From Shimia sp051201625 (GTDB taxonomy: Bacteria; Pseudomonadota; Alphaproteobacteria; Rhodobacterales; Rhodobacteraceae), in contig NZ_CP179203.1 of NCBI RefSeq assembly GCF_051201625.1, positions 3,348,001 to 3,412,000 of the forward strand: a stretch of DNA of 64,000 bases, in the 5' to 3' direction. Within the stretch, counting starts at the first letter, position 1. Each line of letters begins with the position of its first letter. Below the pieces are notes generated by a model, which searched no databases, had not been told where the DNA came from, and saw only the letters and a list, made by a program, of their open reading frames with translations. A program made the position numbers and the translations under genes. Below, in pieces: positions 45,498 through 54,889 of this stretch.

Positions 45498-46346
45498 ATG
45501 AAAGACTTGGCGATATACCGCGCCCTGCTTGATGGCAATCAACTGTGTCAATCACCTACAGATCTGGTTGCTGCTGCCCATCTAAAGGTCGAGAACGCTT
45601 GCTGGTCTGTGCCAAAGTGCAAACAGCGTGTATTACACCCCGTTAGCTTCGAACTGACGCCAGGTCGAGTTCTTGGAGTTGTTGGACCAAACGGCGCCGG
45701 AAAGTCAACGCTCCTGCGGTTGCTATACCGTTTCCACGCCCCATCCGAAGGAACTGTTGAGATCGATGGAACCGACATCTGGACCCTGTCGGCTCGCGAA
45801 GCTGCGCAATCAGTCGCTGCAGTCTTGCAAGAGCAACCAACTGACTTTGCCTTGAATGTGCGGGAGATCGTGGCACTCGGGCGCACGCCACATCTAAGGG
45901 GCTTTGGCGGCATGTCGGGGGCAAAAGACGCCGCCATAACGCAGGATGCATTGGATCGTCTGGAACTGAGCCGTTTTGCACACCGACGACTTGGTACACT
46001 ATCGGGCGGCGAACGACAGCGCGTGATGGTCGCCCGCGCCTTGGCGCAAGAGCCTCGTCTCCTCATCTTGGATGAACCAACAAATCACCTCGACATTCGA
46101 CATCAACTCGAAGTGCTTGCCCTGATCCGCGACCTGCCGCTTACAATTGTCACATCATTGCATGATCTGAATATGGCGGCATCGGTATGCGACGATGTGT
46201 TGATGATTCAAGGTGGGCATCCATTGGGGTTTGGGCCGCCACACTCCGTTCTCACCGAAGATAATGTTTCAACAGCCTTCTGTGTGACAGCCAGGCAAGA
46301 ACGTCTTGCGCCTAGCGACACCAATCACCTGACTTTCCAACTTTAG
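45498..46346 (+). CDS. FecE-like ABC transporter ATP-binding protein
   Basis: 282 residues. Walker A GPNGAGKST, signature LSGGERQRV, Walker B LLILDEPTNHLD and switch SLHDLNMAA. The first 25 residues precede the ABC fold and are not conserved-looking, so a later start is possible. First of the three genes of an importer, 52 bp after DUF1636. Confidence 0.92.
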   Translation: MKDLAIYRALLDGNQLCQSPTDLVAAAHLKVENACWSVPKCKQRVLHPVSFELTPGRVLGVVGPNGAGKSTLLRLLYRFHAPSEGTVEIDGTDIWTLSAREAAQSVAAVLQEQPTDFALNVREIVALGRTPHLRGFGGMSGAKDAAITQDALDRLELSRFAHRRLGTLSGGERQRVMVARALAQEPRLLILDEPTNHLDIRHQLEVLALIRDLPLTIVTSLHDLNMAASVCDDVLMIQGGHPLGFGPPHSVLTEDNVSTAFCVTARQERLAPSDTNHLTFQL

Positions 46347-46362
46347 ACCTAAGGAAAACACC

Positions 46363-47298
46363 ATGAAATCTATCATTCTCACCTCCCTTTTGCTCAGCCT
46401 GAGCGCAGGGCTGGCCTCGGCTGAAACCAGTGTTCAAAGCTGTAACCGTACAGTGACATTCGACGCGCCGCCTGAGCGTGCAGTCTCGAACGATGTCAAC
46501 CTAACAGAGATGATGTTGGTGCTTGGGTTGACCGACCACATGGTCGGCTACACCGGCATCAATGGCTGGAACAAGCTCGACGCGGAAATGCGCGAGGGTG
46601 TCGCAGCACTGCCCGAATTGTCCGAACGCTACCCATCCAAAGAGGTCTTGGTTGGCGCAGATGCTGACTTTTTTTTTGCAGGCTGGAACTACGGAATGAA
46701 AGTCGGGGGCGAAGTTACACCCGAAACTTTGGAGCCATTTGGCATTCAGGTCTACGAGCTGACGGAAAGCTGCACACATATCATGGACAAAGACCGGGCC
46801 AGCATTGAGGACATGTATGCCGATCTGACGAACCTTGGCGCGATTTTCGACGTCGAAGAAAGGGCAGCCGCGTTGATCGAAGGCTATAAGGCGGACCTTG
46901 CGTCATTCACAGACAGCTTGCAGACCGGAAAGCCTTTGCGGGCCTTTGTCTATGACAGCGGCGAAGACGCACCATTTACCGCAGGGCTATACGCCATGCC
47001 CACCGCGTTAATTGAAGCCGCAGGCGGCACCAATGTCATGAACAGGTTTGAAAAGAGCTGGGGCACAGTGACCTGGGAAGAAGTTGTCGAACAGAATCCC
47101 GAAGTGATTGTGATCGTCAATTATGGTGAGGTCACCGCAGAACAAAAACGCGAATTCATGATGTCAAACCCTGCCTTTGCTGAGATCGACGCAATTAAGA
47201 ATGACCGTTTTGTGACCCTTGAATATGTTGAGGCAACGCCCGGCCCGCGCAACATTCAAGCGATCAAAACCCTTGCCGAGGCGTTCTGGGAAAATTGA
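46363..47298 (+). CDS. ABC transporter substrate-binding protein (FecB/BtuF fold)
   Basis: 311 residues with signal peptide SIILTSLLLSLSAGLASA. Opening strand RTVTFDAPPERAVSNDVNLTEMMLVLGL is typical of cobalamin/siderophore-binding proteins. LVGADADFFFAGWNYG and EVIVIVNYGE follow. Given the Zur-type operator and DUF1636, a zinc-metallophore or cobalamin-like ligand is possible; this is inference. Confidence 0.91.
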   Translation: MKSIILTSLLLSLSAGLASAETSVQSCNRTVTFDAPPERAVSNDVNLTEMMLVLGLTDHMVGYTGINGWNKLDAEMREGVAALPELSERYPSKEVLVGADADFFFAGWNYGMKVGGEVTPETLEPFGIQVYELTESCTHIMDKDRASIEDMYADLTNLGAIFDVEERAAALIEGYKADLASFTDSLQTGKPLRAFVYDSGEDAPFTAGLYAMPTALIEAAGGTNVMNRFEKSWGTVTWEEVVEQNPEVIVIVNYGEVTAEQKREFMMSNPAFAEIDAIKNDRFVTLEYVEATPGPRNIQAIKTLAEAFWEN

Positions 47299-47301
47299 CC
47301 G

Positions 47302-48351
47302 ATGAGTGACGCCACAGCACGAACAACCCCGACCAAAAGGGCAAGCATGTCCTTTCTTTTGTTTGGCGGCCCGGTGTTGCTGCTTGTATCTTTGTCCATC
47401 GCTGTTTCCGTGGGGGCCGTGGCGGTCCCCGCAGGTACGGTTTGGGGGATCTTGGCCAACAAGCTTTCGCCACGATTAGTTGAGCAGACTTGGAGTCATG
47501 GCCGCGAGGCTATCGTCTGGAATATCCGTTTTCCGCGCGCAATCTTGGCGATGATGGTGGGCGCAGGTCTGGCAATCGTCGGGGCCAGTCTTCAGGCTGT
47601 CACACGCAACCCGCTGGCTGATCCGCATCTTCTGGGTATCTCATCGGGGGGCGCGTTCGGTGCGATATTCGCTTTACTCCATTCGGGTTTGTTTCTGGGG
47701 GTTTTGACGGTACCGCTGATGGCATTCATCGGGGCGCTCACCGCAACATTGATTGTCCTTGGCGTCTCGCGCCTCGCAGACGCATCAAGCGCGGGTCGGT
47801 TGGTTCTTGCCGGTGTCGCAGTCTCTTTCATTATCATGGCTGCAGCAAACGGGTTGATATTCCTCGGCGATCCGCGTGCTTCCCACACGGTCGTCTTCTG
47901 GATGCTCGGCGGACTTGGCCTCGCGCAATGGGATCATCTGATCTACCCGCTCGTGATCCTGATCCTTTGCGGCGCGTGGCTGACCTTGCGGACAATCCAG
48001 TTGAACGCAATGACAATTGGGGATGAAACTGCTGCCACACTCGGTATAGCAGTTGCGCGATTCAGATTGATCGTTTTTGTAATCGGAGCCCTCATCACGG
48101 GGGTCATGGTTGCATTCTCAGGTATTATTGGGTTTGTGGGCCTTATGGTGCCGCATATTGCAAGGATGCTTGTAGGGGGCGACTATACCCGTGTTCTGCC
48201 AGTATCTGCATTAGTCGGTGCAATCTTTCTGCTCTGGGCCGATATTGCCGCACGCACGGTCATTGCGCCAGAAGACATGCCAATTGGCATCGTGACCGGG
48301 ATTGTTGGCGGTGCGTTTTTCGTATGGCTGCTTGGACGGCGTTCCCTGTGA
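47302..48351 (+). CDS. FecCD-family ABC transporter permease
   Basis: 349 residues, starting 3 bases after the binding-protein stop. IRFPRAILAMMVGAGLAIVGASLQ and RNPLADPHLLGISSGGAFGA early, FVGLMVPHIARMLVGGDY late, about ten hydrophobic helices. Completes the second FecBCD-type importer of the window. Confidence 0.93.
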   Translation: MSDATARTTPTKRASMSFLLFGGPVLLLVSLSIAVSVGAVAVPAGTVWGILANKLSPRLVEQTWSHGREAIVWNIRFPRAILAMMVGAGLAIVGASLQAVTRNPLADPHLLGISSGGAFGAIFALLHSGLFLGVLTVPLMAFIGALTATLIVLGVSRLADASSAGRLVLAGVAVSFIIMAAANGLIFLGDPRASHTVVFWMLGGLGLAQWDHLIYPLVILILCGAWLTLRTIQLNAMTIGDETAATLGIAVARFRLIVFVIGALITGVMVAFSGIIGFVGLMVPHIARMLVGGDYTRVLPVSALVGAIFLLWADIAARTVIAPEDMPIGIVTGIVGGAFFVWLLGRRSL

Positions 48352-48874
48352 AACAAGATGTAGCGAATTGGTGCTGTCGTGTGTGGATGGCTCCGTTTAT
48401 GCAAAGTTTTTTTTCGACTGATGTTGATCGTTAGGAAGAGCGGTCATGTGTTCGGCCTGTTGGCGCGTTTACATTTTACCGCTGGCCTTGATGAAGTCCG
48501 CGTACCGGGTCCCTACAAATCAGACTAACGAGCTTTAAAGCCCTGACGGCACCTCGGGGTGTCCCGGTTGTGGTTCCGTTCAATCATCATCATTCACATT
48601 TGCCCCTGCACTTACGTAGGTGCGGCGATCATCCTGTCCGGCGTTGGCCTAACTCGGCTGAGACTTCTCAGGAAGCGCTAGTTGACATCGACTATGTTAA
48701 AAATCGAAATTGCGACACAGTGCGCAAAGGCCCGGTTTCGGTAATTGGGCAAGCTGACATTGAGCGTGGCGGGATGTCCGAAATGGGCTGACGTTTACGG
48801 ATTTTTCTTTATCTGCTTTCACAAAGACACCAGAAGCATTAGAGATCTCTATCTTTGCAATTCCAGGAAAAACC
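48352..48874. other. Spacer without gene
   Basis: About 520 bases. A weak dyad (CACC..GGTG) lies near 48550, not followed by a clear T-run. A promoter for yaeQ should lie near its right end. No coding frame recognised. Confidence 0.45.
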
Positions 48875-49420
48875 ATGGCGCAAAAAGCCACCATTTACAA
48901 AGTTGAACTTTCCGTTTCCGATATGGATCGTCAGTATTACGATACTCATAAACTGACTGTTGCTAAGCATCCCTCGGAAACGAATGAACGGTTGATGGTA
49001 CGAATTCTCGCTTTTGCGCTGAATGCCCAAGAGCAGTTGGAAATGACGAAAGGCCTGTCAACGGATGACCAACCAGACATTTGGCAGAAGAGCCTTAGCG
49101 GTGAGCTTGAGTTATGGGTCACATTGGGTCTTCCCAGCGAGAAGGTTGTCCGTCAATCCAGTGGTAAAGCCAACAAAGTAATTGTCTATTCTTACGGCAG
49201 GACGGCCGAGATGTGGTGGGAGAAGATCAGAAACAGTACCACTCGGTTTGACAACCTTCAGATAATCAATTTTTCAGAGAAAAGCACCAGCGAGCTGAGC
49301 GGCTTGGCAAGTCGCACGATGAAGCTGCAGGTTAACATTCAGGATGGCGATGTGATGGTCTGCGTTGATGAGAGTATCGTTTACTTGTCTCCGGTCGAAT
49401 GGAAAATAGTGCGTAGTTGA
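48875..49420 (+). CDS. yaeQ: YaeQ family protein
   Basis: 181 residues, full length. Landmarks: MAQKATIYKVELSVSDMDRQYY, LTVAKHPSETNERLMVRILAFALNA, GELELWVTLGLPSEK and a C-terminal YLSPVEWKI. The fold resembles PD-(D/E)XK nucleases, and Asp/Glu residues of such a site are visible (DIW, ELW, GLP), but function is not established. Single gene. Confidence 0.92.
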   Translation: MAQKATIYKVELSVSDMDRQYYDTHKLTVAKHPSETNERLMVRILAFALNAQEQLEMTKGLSTDDQPDIWQKSLSGELELWVTLGLPSEKVVRQSSGKANKVIVYSYGRTAEMWWEKIRNSTTRFDNLQIINFSEKSTSELSGLASRTMKLQVNIQDGDVMVCVDESIVYLSPVEWKIVRS

Positions 49421-49581
49421 CCGATATCAGCAATGCAGAAGCTGCACTGCAGCACAAGAACAACGGATCAATGTCGGCACTGGGCCGCTGTGGTAATCAA
49501 GATTCAATCAACAGTTTTGTTGGTTTTACTGCAACGATTGATACTTGAATTTGCAAGATCATCCTAAAAGGAGATTTCGAC

Positions 49582-49911
49582 ATGCTGATCTATGGGTTGA
49601 GCACCTGCGCGGTTTGCCAAAGAGCCCGCAAGACGTTGGAGAAAGCAGGCAAAGAAATCAGTTTTCGTGATGTCTGAGCGGAACCTCTGAGCGAAGTTGA
49701 ATTGGGCGAATTGATTGTGGAGTTTGGAGATCGGCTGGTAGATCGCCAAACGAACGACTACCGAGCGCTAAATAACTGGCTGAAAAATTCTGAAGCAGAA
49801 GCGCAGATTTCTGCTCGCCCGAAAGTGATGGCCCGACCCGTGATACGCGATCAGGATAATTTCTACCTGGGTTGGGATGAGGCAGTTCAAAAAGCATTGC
49901 TTCCAGGCTGA
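49582..49911 (+). pseudogene. ArsC/Spx-family (arsenate reductase-like) gene with in-frame TGA
   Basis: AAAAGGAG precedes ATG 49582. The frame reads MLIYGLSTCAVCQRARKTL with the redox CxxC, then FRDV and a TGA at codon 32 (49675-49677), then continues in the same frame with EPLSEVELGELI to a normal end GWDEAVQKALLPG. In family members that position is usually Arg (FRDVR), so CGA to TGA fits. The remaining frame is undamaged, indicating a recent inactivation or a sequencing error. Confidence 0.83.
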
Positions 49912-50137
49912 AGTCTTGAACCAGAAAGTGGGATCAACTGCTTGAACCCTGTCTGAAGCGCTGCGCACCGTGCGAGCGCCCGCAATGCAAAAGCTGCATC
50001 GCGGCGTTTGAAGAGTTGATGAGAGCCCAATTTTCCTGTGGGTGTCATAATCAAAAGAGCGCTGAGCTCCAAGTAAAGTGTCAATCAAGTCAATGATGGC
50101 GCAACTGCGGTTTTGATAATGAGCTGGGCACAAGAAA

Positions 50138-50317
50138 TCAGCGCAGTTTTCGAATTTTCAGTTTGTCTTGTTTTGCTCTCGTTTTGATCGATTCCTCAGA
50201 ACGCGTAAGAGCTTTGGCAATAGCCTTTAGACCCATCCCCTTTGTTGCTAGCAAATGCAGTTTTTGAATTTCCTCACCTGTCCAAGCTTGGCGGTGGCGT
50301 TCGTAACGTTCTGCCAT
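50138..50317 (-). CDS. Small Myb/SANT-like DNA-binding protein
   Basis: 59 residues from ATG 50317: MAERYERHRQAWTGEEIQKL then HLLATKGMGLKAIAKALTRS and EESIKTRAKQ. The conserved W, the two helices and a KAIAKALTRSEESIKTRA recognition-like helix are those of short Myb/SANT-like proteins. Too short for routine gene calling. May be a transcription factor or a remnant of a mobile element; beside an IS6 remnant. Confidence 0.65.
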   Translation of the reverse strand: MAERYERHRQAWTGEEIQKLHLLATKGMGLKAIAKALTRSEESIKTRAKQDKLKIRKLR

Positions 50318-50524
50318 TGGTCTCGATTACCTAATCATTATGTCAGAGTTCATCATAAGCATGGTCTCGCTCAGCGTGCCAGACTTATGAAGCATCAGGT
50401 CCTGACTGAACTGGAAGCCAAAAGCCTGGAACGAACTGCCCCGGCTGATGTTGCTAACAGCAGCAACCTCATTTCTTTAGCCAAGACCCTTAACGTATAA
50501 CCAAAGACCAGCTCTATACTGGGC

Positions 50525-51070
50525 GGTGGTGTCAAACCAATTCGAACCAGTCTCAGTTTGCCGTCAAATACCGGAACTTATGCCGAACAAAGCAAGCACC
50601 ACTCGGAGAGGGCGACCACGGCGCTTCACGTTTCTCCTAAGGAATTTAAATGCTGTTTTGCGGTTCTGAAGCTTTGTGACATAACTTTCCAGTATCTCAC
50701 CCGCGTGATCAACCACTCACCAAAGGTAGTGCGTCACACCGTTAATCTTCACAAATACCTCGTCCAGATGCCACTGCCAGTTCGAGTATGCGCGCATCTG
50801 TTGTATCCGTTTTCGGCGAATTTCAGCGACGAATATCGGGCCAAAATGGTTCCACCAATACCGCACCGTTTCGTGGCTGATGTCGACGCCACACTCGTGC
50901 AGAAGATCTTAGACATTCCTAAGCGACAAAGGAAAGCGAACATACAGCATGACGGCGAGGTGGATAATCTCGGGGCTGCTGTGAAAGCCCTTAAAAGGGT
51001 CTGGTTTTGTCATGAGCAAAGGTTACGAAACCACCTTGTCCGCCTCAACTCAAATCCTTCTGACAAGCCC
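50525..51070 (-). mobile_element. Degraded IS6-like element
   Basis: Left end GGTGGTGTCAAACCAATTCG and right end CTTCTGACAAGCCC correspond to the termini of the intact element at 56156-56973. The element has an internal deletion (about 550 instead of 818 bp). It contains the dead transposase listed separately. Confidence 0.75.
50564..51013 (-). pseudogene. IS6-family transposase with two nonsense codons
   Basis: Minus-strand translation from ATG 51013 follows the intact protein at 56.2-56.9 kb (MTKPDPFKGF, HSSPEIIHLAVMLYVRFPLS) but has TAA for a conserved Glu after SLRNV and TGA for an Arg after THYLW. After KFLRRNVK it departs and ends. The C-terminal third, with the last catalytic residue, is missing. 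Confidence 0.85.
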
Positions 51071-51225
51071 CCCCCAATGCCTATCTAACTTATTTGCATC
51101 AATGATAGTCCTTACACGTGCATCTCTAATGGATTTAGTCCTCAACGAAACTGCAGATTGTTATTGATATATTATCCTGATGAATCCAAAGTGCAGTAAA
51201 TTAGCACTCACTTCAAAAGTAAATA

Positions 51226-53253
51226 ATGTCAGATGAATCTCCCAATAAGTCACGTCGAAATTTCCTCGGAATGGCGTCCAGCGCAGCCTTAATAGCCGGT
51301 GCCCCTTGGCCCGCACGCGCCAGCATTGATCCCAAAAATACTTTTATGCGAGCCGCGCCTGGTGCAGAAGTAGCGCAGGTTAGGATCTATCCTGCGCTGG
51401 GGATCAGCCGCGTTGGCGGGTCTCAAAGCTGGTTCCTTGCACCCGAATTACCGGGGGTCCCACCTAAACCCGAAAACGGTGAATTCAAGGACGGACTGGA
51501 GCAGATCAAAAAACAGGTTCAGCGTTTCCGAGTCTATGCCTTCGATGCAGAGAACAAGGTTATAGGCGAAGTGATTGGCGACGGCATCAGATGGGATGTT
51601 CACCTAGCTAATACAAAGGCCAATTGGTATGGATTCAACAATCCGCTAGATAATGGCGACTTAGCCCCTGGCCTGCCCTCACAAAAGCGAAACCAATTTT
51701 TCGTATCAAATCAGGAACGTGAAGAAAACCTGATCATTGACGGCGGCAAGATTGGGATCTCAGGCGTTGGTATTAACTCAACCGGCGATAACGCCGCCTA
51801 TGCTTTCGAAGGGGTATTCTGGGGTGGGCAACCAGATGCAACAAAGGTTCGACTTGGGCAATTACGCACAGATGATTCCGGCCGTCTGCTTGTGATACCA
51901 CCTAATGGCGTGTCTAATTCGCCAAGCGGCGCAGCCATAACCAGTTTTGCTGATAATAATGCCTGGTACGACGACTGGTGTGACGGGCCAGTGACTGCTT
52001 CCGTCAAAATCGGCGGCAAGGTTTTTAATGCAGAACCGTCATGGGTCACTTGTGTAGGACCAAATTTTGCCCCCGAGATTCCACCAATCACAACGATGTA
52101 TGACGTGATCGAGGACATGAATCTAGAGGTCGGATGGACGGCAGCCCCGACAGAGCCCCTTTCTTTTATGCAGCGTATCTATCCAACCTTCCGACGCATT
52201 GCCTTGATGAAATGGGTCACGCAAGCGGCAAACCTGCGTGAGGGTTGGATGGCCATCGGTGATCTAGGTGACCCAAAATACTTAGCCCAGCTTGCCGACC
52301 CGAGCCCCGTTAACACCGAATTCCGACAGAGGATTTTTGCGCTTTTCCGAGATCCCTACAACCTAGGAGATAGCGCTTATTTAGAAGAACGCCTCAAAAT
52401 CCCTTACATGTTGGGTGACGGGGTGAATTATGACGGTAGTCCGCTGCAGTGGTTCCAATTTCCCAAGCTACAGTACGCTTCTCTGCAAGCTTGGGCAGTA
52501 GGCAATTTCGTGAACGACTACGAGGGTCAACAGGTTGAGGATTCAATTGCCGAATATCAGACTTTCGATGACGTTCCCCTCGAACAGCAACCTGGCGCAT
52601 TGACACAAGCTGCATTAGAGCCACTGTCGGGCGGTGCGTTTCATCCGGGCGTTGAATTGACATATTATCTGCGCCTCAAAGAGATGTATGCACGCTATTA
52701 TGACAAAAAAGCAGAGCCGTTCCGCATCGCTCATCAAAACCGGGAAAGTCTAAACCACGACCTCGGTCGTCTAATGACACCCGAGATTGCGCTCAAAGGG
52801 TTTCGCGATGCTCCACCGCCTATTGGCCCACAGATGGCAGGGGACTTGACGCGGTGGATGGGCTTGCCATGGCAATGCGATGCGTTCAGCTGTCAGCAAG
52901 TGCGAATGCAGCAAAACTACCCAACAGCCGTATGGTGGCCCGCACTACTGCCCACCGATGTACTGCCGGAACCCTACTACTTAGCCGGACTGGAAGAAAA
53001 CCTTTCACAGGCTGAGCGCAACAAGTTTCTTGACAGCAGGGTCAGCTGGTCGCGGGGTGTTGCAGGGATCGGATACCACGCAAATGGCAGCTACTGGGAT
53101 GGCATCACCAACATGATCAAATTGTGGGAAGGTATGGGCATTGTTGTCCGAATGCCAACGCCACAGGGCGATGTCTTTGTTGAAAGGCAGCATGCGGACA
53201 ATATGGAAACCCGGTTTGAATGGCACCCCGATCAGGGGATGTTGCCAAATTGA
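51226..53253 (+). CDS. lodA: LodA-like CTQ-dependent amino acid oxidase (quinoprotein)
   Basis: 675 residues. The N-terminus KSRRNFLGMASSAALIAGAP with later ARA is a twin-arginine signal. The body matches the LodA/GoxA family: VRIYPALGISRVGGSQSWFLAPE, DDSGRLLVIPPNG, DDWCDGPVTASVKIGG, GWMAIGDLGDP, then the cofactor region WQCDAFSCQQV (Cys551, Cys556) and AVWWPALLPTDVL (Trp570, Trp571). Cysteine tryptophylquinone would form from one Cys and one Trp of this region, probably Cys556 and Trp571. Enzymes of the family oxidise lysine, glycine or other amino acids and release hydrogen peroxide. Substrate is not readable here. Followed by lodB in an overlapping arrangement. Confidence 0.88.
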   Translation: MSDESPNKSRRNFLGMASSAALIAGAPWPARASIDPKNTFMRAAPGAEVAQVRIYPALGISRVGGSQSWFLAPELPGVPPKPENGEFKDGLEQIKKQVQRFRVYAFDAENKVIGEVIGDGIRWDVHLANTKANWYGFNNPLDNGDLAPGLPSQKRNQFFVSNQEREENLIIDGGKIGISGVGINSTGDNAAYAFEGVFWGGQPDATKVRLGQLRTDDSGRLLVIPPNGVSNSPSGAAITSFADNNAWYDDWCDGPVTASVKIGGKVFNAEPSWVTCVGPNFAPEIPPITTMYDVIEDMNLEVGWTAAPTEPLSFMQRIYPTFRRIALMKWVTQAANLREGWMAIGDLGDPKYLAQLADPSPVNTEFRQRIFALFRDPYNLGDSAYLEERLKIPYMLGDGVNYDGSPLQWFQFPKLQYASLQAWAVGNFVNDYEGQQVEDSIAEYQTFDDVPLEQQPGALTQAALEPLSGGAFHPGVELTYYLRLKEMYARYYDKKAEPFRIAHQNRESLNHDLGRLMTPEIALKGFRDAPPPIGPQMAGDLTRWMGLPWQCDAFSCQQVRMQQNYPTAVWWPALLPTDVLPEPYYLAGLEENLSQAERNKFLDSRVSWSRGVAGIGYHANGSYWDGITNMIKLWEGMGIVVRMPTPQGDVFVERQHADNMETRFEWHPDQGMLPN

Positions 53254-54317
53254 TCCATCCCGTCGTTGTTCTCGGCGGCGGAATAGCTGGAGCCGCTGCC
53301 GCTCTGCGTTTGACACAGGGCAATGCGCAGCCTGTCTGGATCGCAGCCGATCGGGCAGAAACGTTCAAACCCGGCGAACACCTCAGCGCGAGCGCAATCC
53401 CGATGCTCAAGACACTCGGGTTGGATTCGGTGCTTCAATCCGAGGTCCATCGCCATGCCCACAGCACCTATTCAGCTTGGGGCAGTGACACACTGATCGA
53501 ACGAAATTCAATCGTTCAGCTTGAAGGCCCACCCACAGTTCTAGACCGTGGGGCCTTTGAAGATGCACTTGCCTTACAGGCTGTCGCCTCAGGCGCACAA
53601 AGGATCTATCGTGACATAGTTAATGTCCGTATTATTGATGGCCAATGGCATTTGGAGACCACAAGCGACTTAATCAAGGCAGGCTTCGTATTTGACGCCA
53701 CAGGCCGAAAAGCCATTATAGCCTCAAAATTCTCGCCACGCTTTCAGGCGGACAAACTCTGTTGCCAGTACGCTCTTTTTCAGAGCGAGGAGTTTCAGAC
53801 CCCGCGTCCGGTAACTTTGATCCAGGCAGAAGAGCGTGGTTGGTGGTACATGTCAGTGCTGGCGGATGCACGCGTCATACTGAATTTCTACACGGACGCA
53901 GATTTGCCGAGGATCGATCCTACCGCTTTTGAGCAGAGCGCGCGCGCGACCCATTCAATCTCAGCCTATCTGGAAGACTATGGCTACAAGTCCTGTGGTC
54001 TTCCAAAGCGCATCACTACAAACAGCAGTTGGATAGCGCCCACCATCGGCGCAGGTTGGGCGGCTATAGGTGATGCATCGGCCGCGTTTGATCCACTCTC
54101 CTCGCATGGGATGACGACTGCACTATGGTCCGCGATCAAGGCAACAGACGCATTTTTGATGCAAGACCGTGAAAAGATGGAGAGCTACGCGGAATCTGTT
54201 GCCAAGGGAGTGCAAGACTACCTCACCGAAAAAAATCAGGTCTATTGCCGAGAGAGCAGGTGGCCTAGGAGCCCGTTCTGGGCCCGGCGGCAAACCGGCT
54301 CCACCAAACCAGCCTGA
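53250..54317 (+). CDS. lodB: LodB-like flavoprotein for CTQ biogenesis
   Basis: Start taken as TTG 53250 (TTGA overlap with the lodA stop) with AGGGGATG upstream; an ATG at 53220 lies inside lodA. About 355 residues. FAD motif VVLGGGIAGAAAALRL near residue 9, GEHLSASAIPML, FDATGRKA and GDASAAFDPLSSHGMTTAL, as in the halogenase-like monooxygenases, to which LodB belongs. In known pairs LodB generates the quinone cofactor of LodA. The stop is 12 bases before an IS6-like end. Confidence 0.88.
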   Translation: MIHPVVVLGGGIAGAAAALRLTQGNAQPVWIAADRAETFKPGEHLSASAIPMLKTLGLDSVLQSEVHRHAHSTYSAWGSDTLIERNSIVQLEGPPTVLDRGAFEDALALQAVASGAQRIYRDIVNVRIIDGQWHLETTSDLIKAGFVFDATGRKAIIASKFSPRFQADKLCCQYALFQSEEFQTPRPVTLIQAEERGWWYMSVLADARVILNFYTDADLPRIDPTAFEQSARATHSISAYLEDYGYKSCGLPKRITTNSSWIAPTIGAGWAAIGDASAAFDPLSSHGMTTALWSAIKATDAFLMQDREKMESYAESVAKGVQDYLTEKNQVYCRESRWPRSPFWARRQTGSTKPA

Positions 54318-54329
54318 AACCCGTTTGAT

Positions 54330-54828
54330 GGTACTGTCGGAGGAAACTTGGTTGAGTCGAGCGGGGCGGACACCTAGCGTCGCCGGATGATAAAACGCGA
54401 CCCATTCAAGTACTTCAAGACAAGCGCGGAGATCTCAAAGCAGCATTGAAATTCCTCAGAAAAACTATGACATGCTTTGGCCATCCGCATGTCATCGTGA
54501 CCGATCTACTGCAGTCCTACGGCGCCGCGATGAAGGTTATCGGCAACGCAGGCCGCTGGCTAACCAATAGAGCGGAGAATTCACACCTGCCGTTTCGACG
54601 ACGAGAGCATGCCATGCTTCGGTTTCGACGCATGCGAAGTCTGCAAAAGTTCATCACCATTTGCGCCTCTGTTTGCAATCATTTCAACAAGGAACGTCAC
54701 CATTACTCACGTTGCAATTTCAAACTCAACCGCGCCGCTGCTCTTGCCGAGTGGCGTCAATTTCGCCCCGACTAGGTATCCATAAGTCTACGGTAAACTA
54801 AGACTGGCCGAATTCGTCTAAAAGCACC
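54330..54828 (+). mobile_element. Internally deleted IS6-like element (about 500 bp)
   Basis: Both ends are recognisable: left GGTACTGTCGGAGGAAACT and right (reverse strand) GGTGCTTTTAGACGAATTCG. Compared with the intact element, about 320 bp of the centre is gone. It sits directly after lodB. Confidence 0.78.
54387..54775 (+). pseudogene. IS6-family transposase with internal deletion
   Basis: The first 14 codons (IKRDPFKYFKTSAEI) match the transposase N-terminus. The next stretch jumps, after a frame change, to LKAALKFLRKTMTCFGHPHV, then VIVTDLLQSYGAAMKVIGNA and the C-terminal NRAENSHLPFRRRE to a stop at 54775. The DNA-binding part and first catalytic Asp are deleted. Confidence 0.85.
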
Positions 54829-54889
54829 TAGCGGTTGGGTCAAACGAAGATTCTCTTGATAATACTGACCAACCCGTTAGCTTTTTATT

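Noticed and set aside
49675..49677. TGA in the ArsC-like gene read as selenocysteine
   Set aside because: The CxxC site is intact upstream, the position is normally Arg, and no SECIS-like hairpin is evident directly after the codon.
50558..51088. 176-codon plus-strand frame
   Set aside because: It is the antisense of the decayed IS6 transposase, whose sense translation is clearly family-like.
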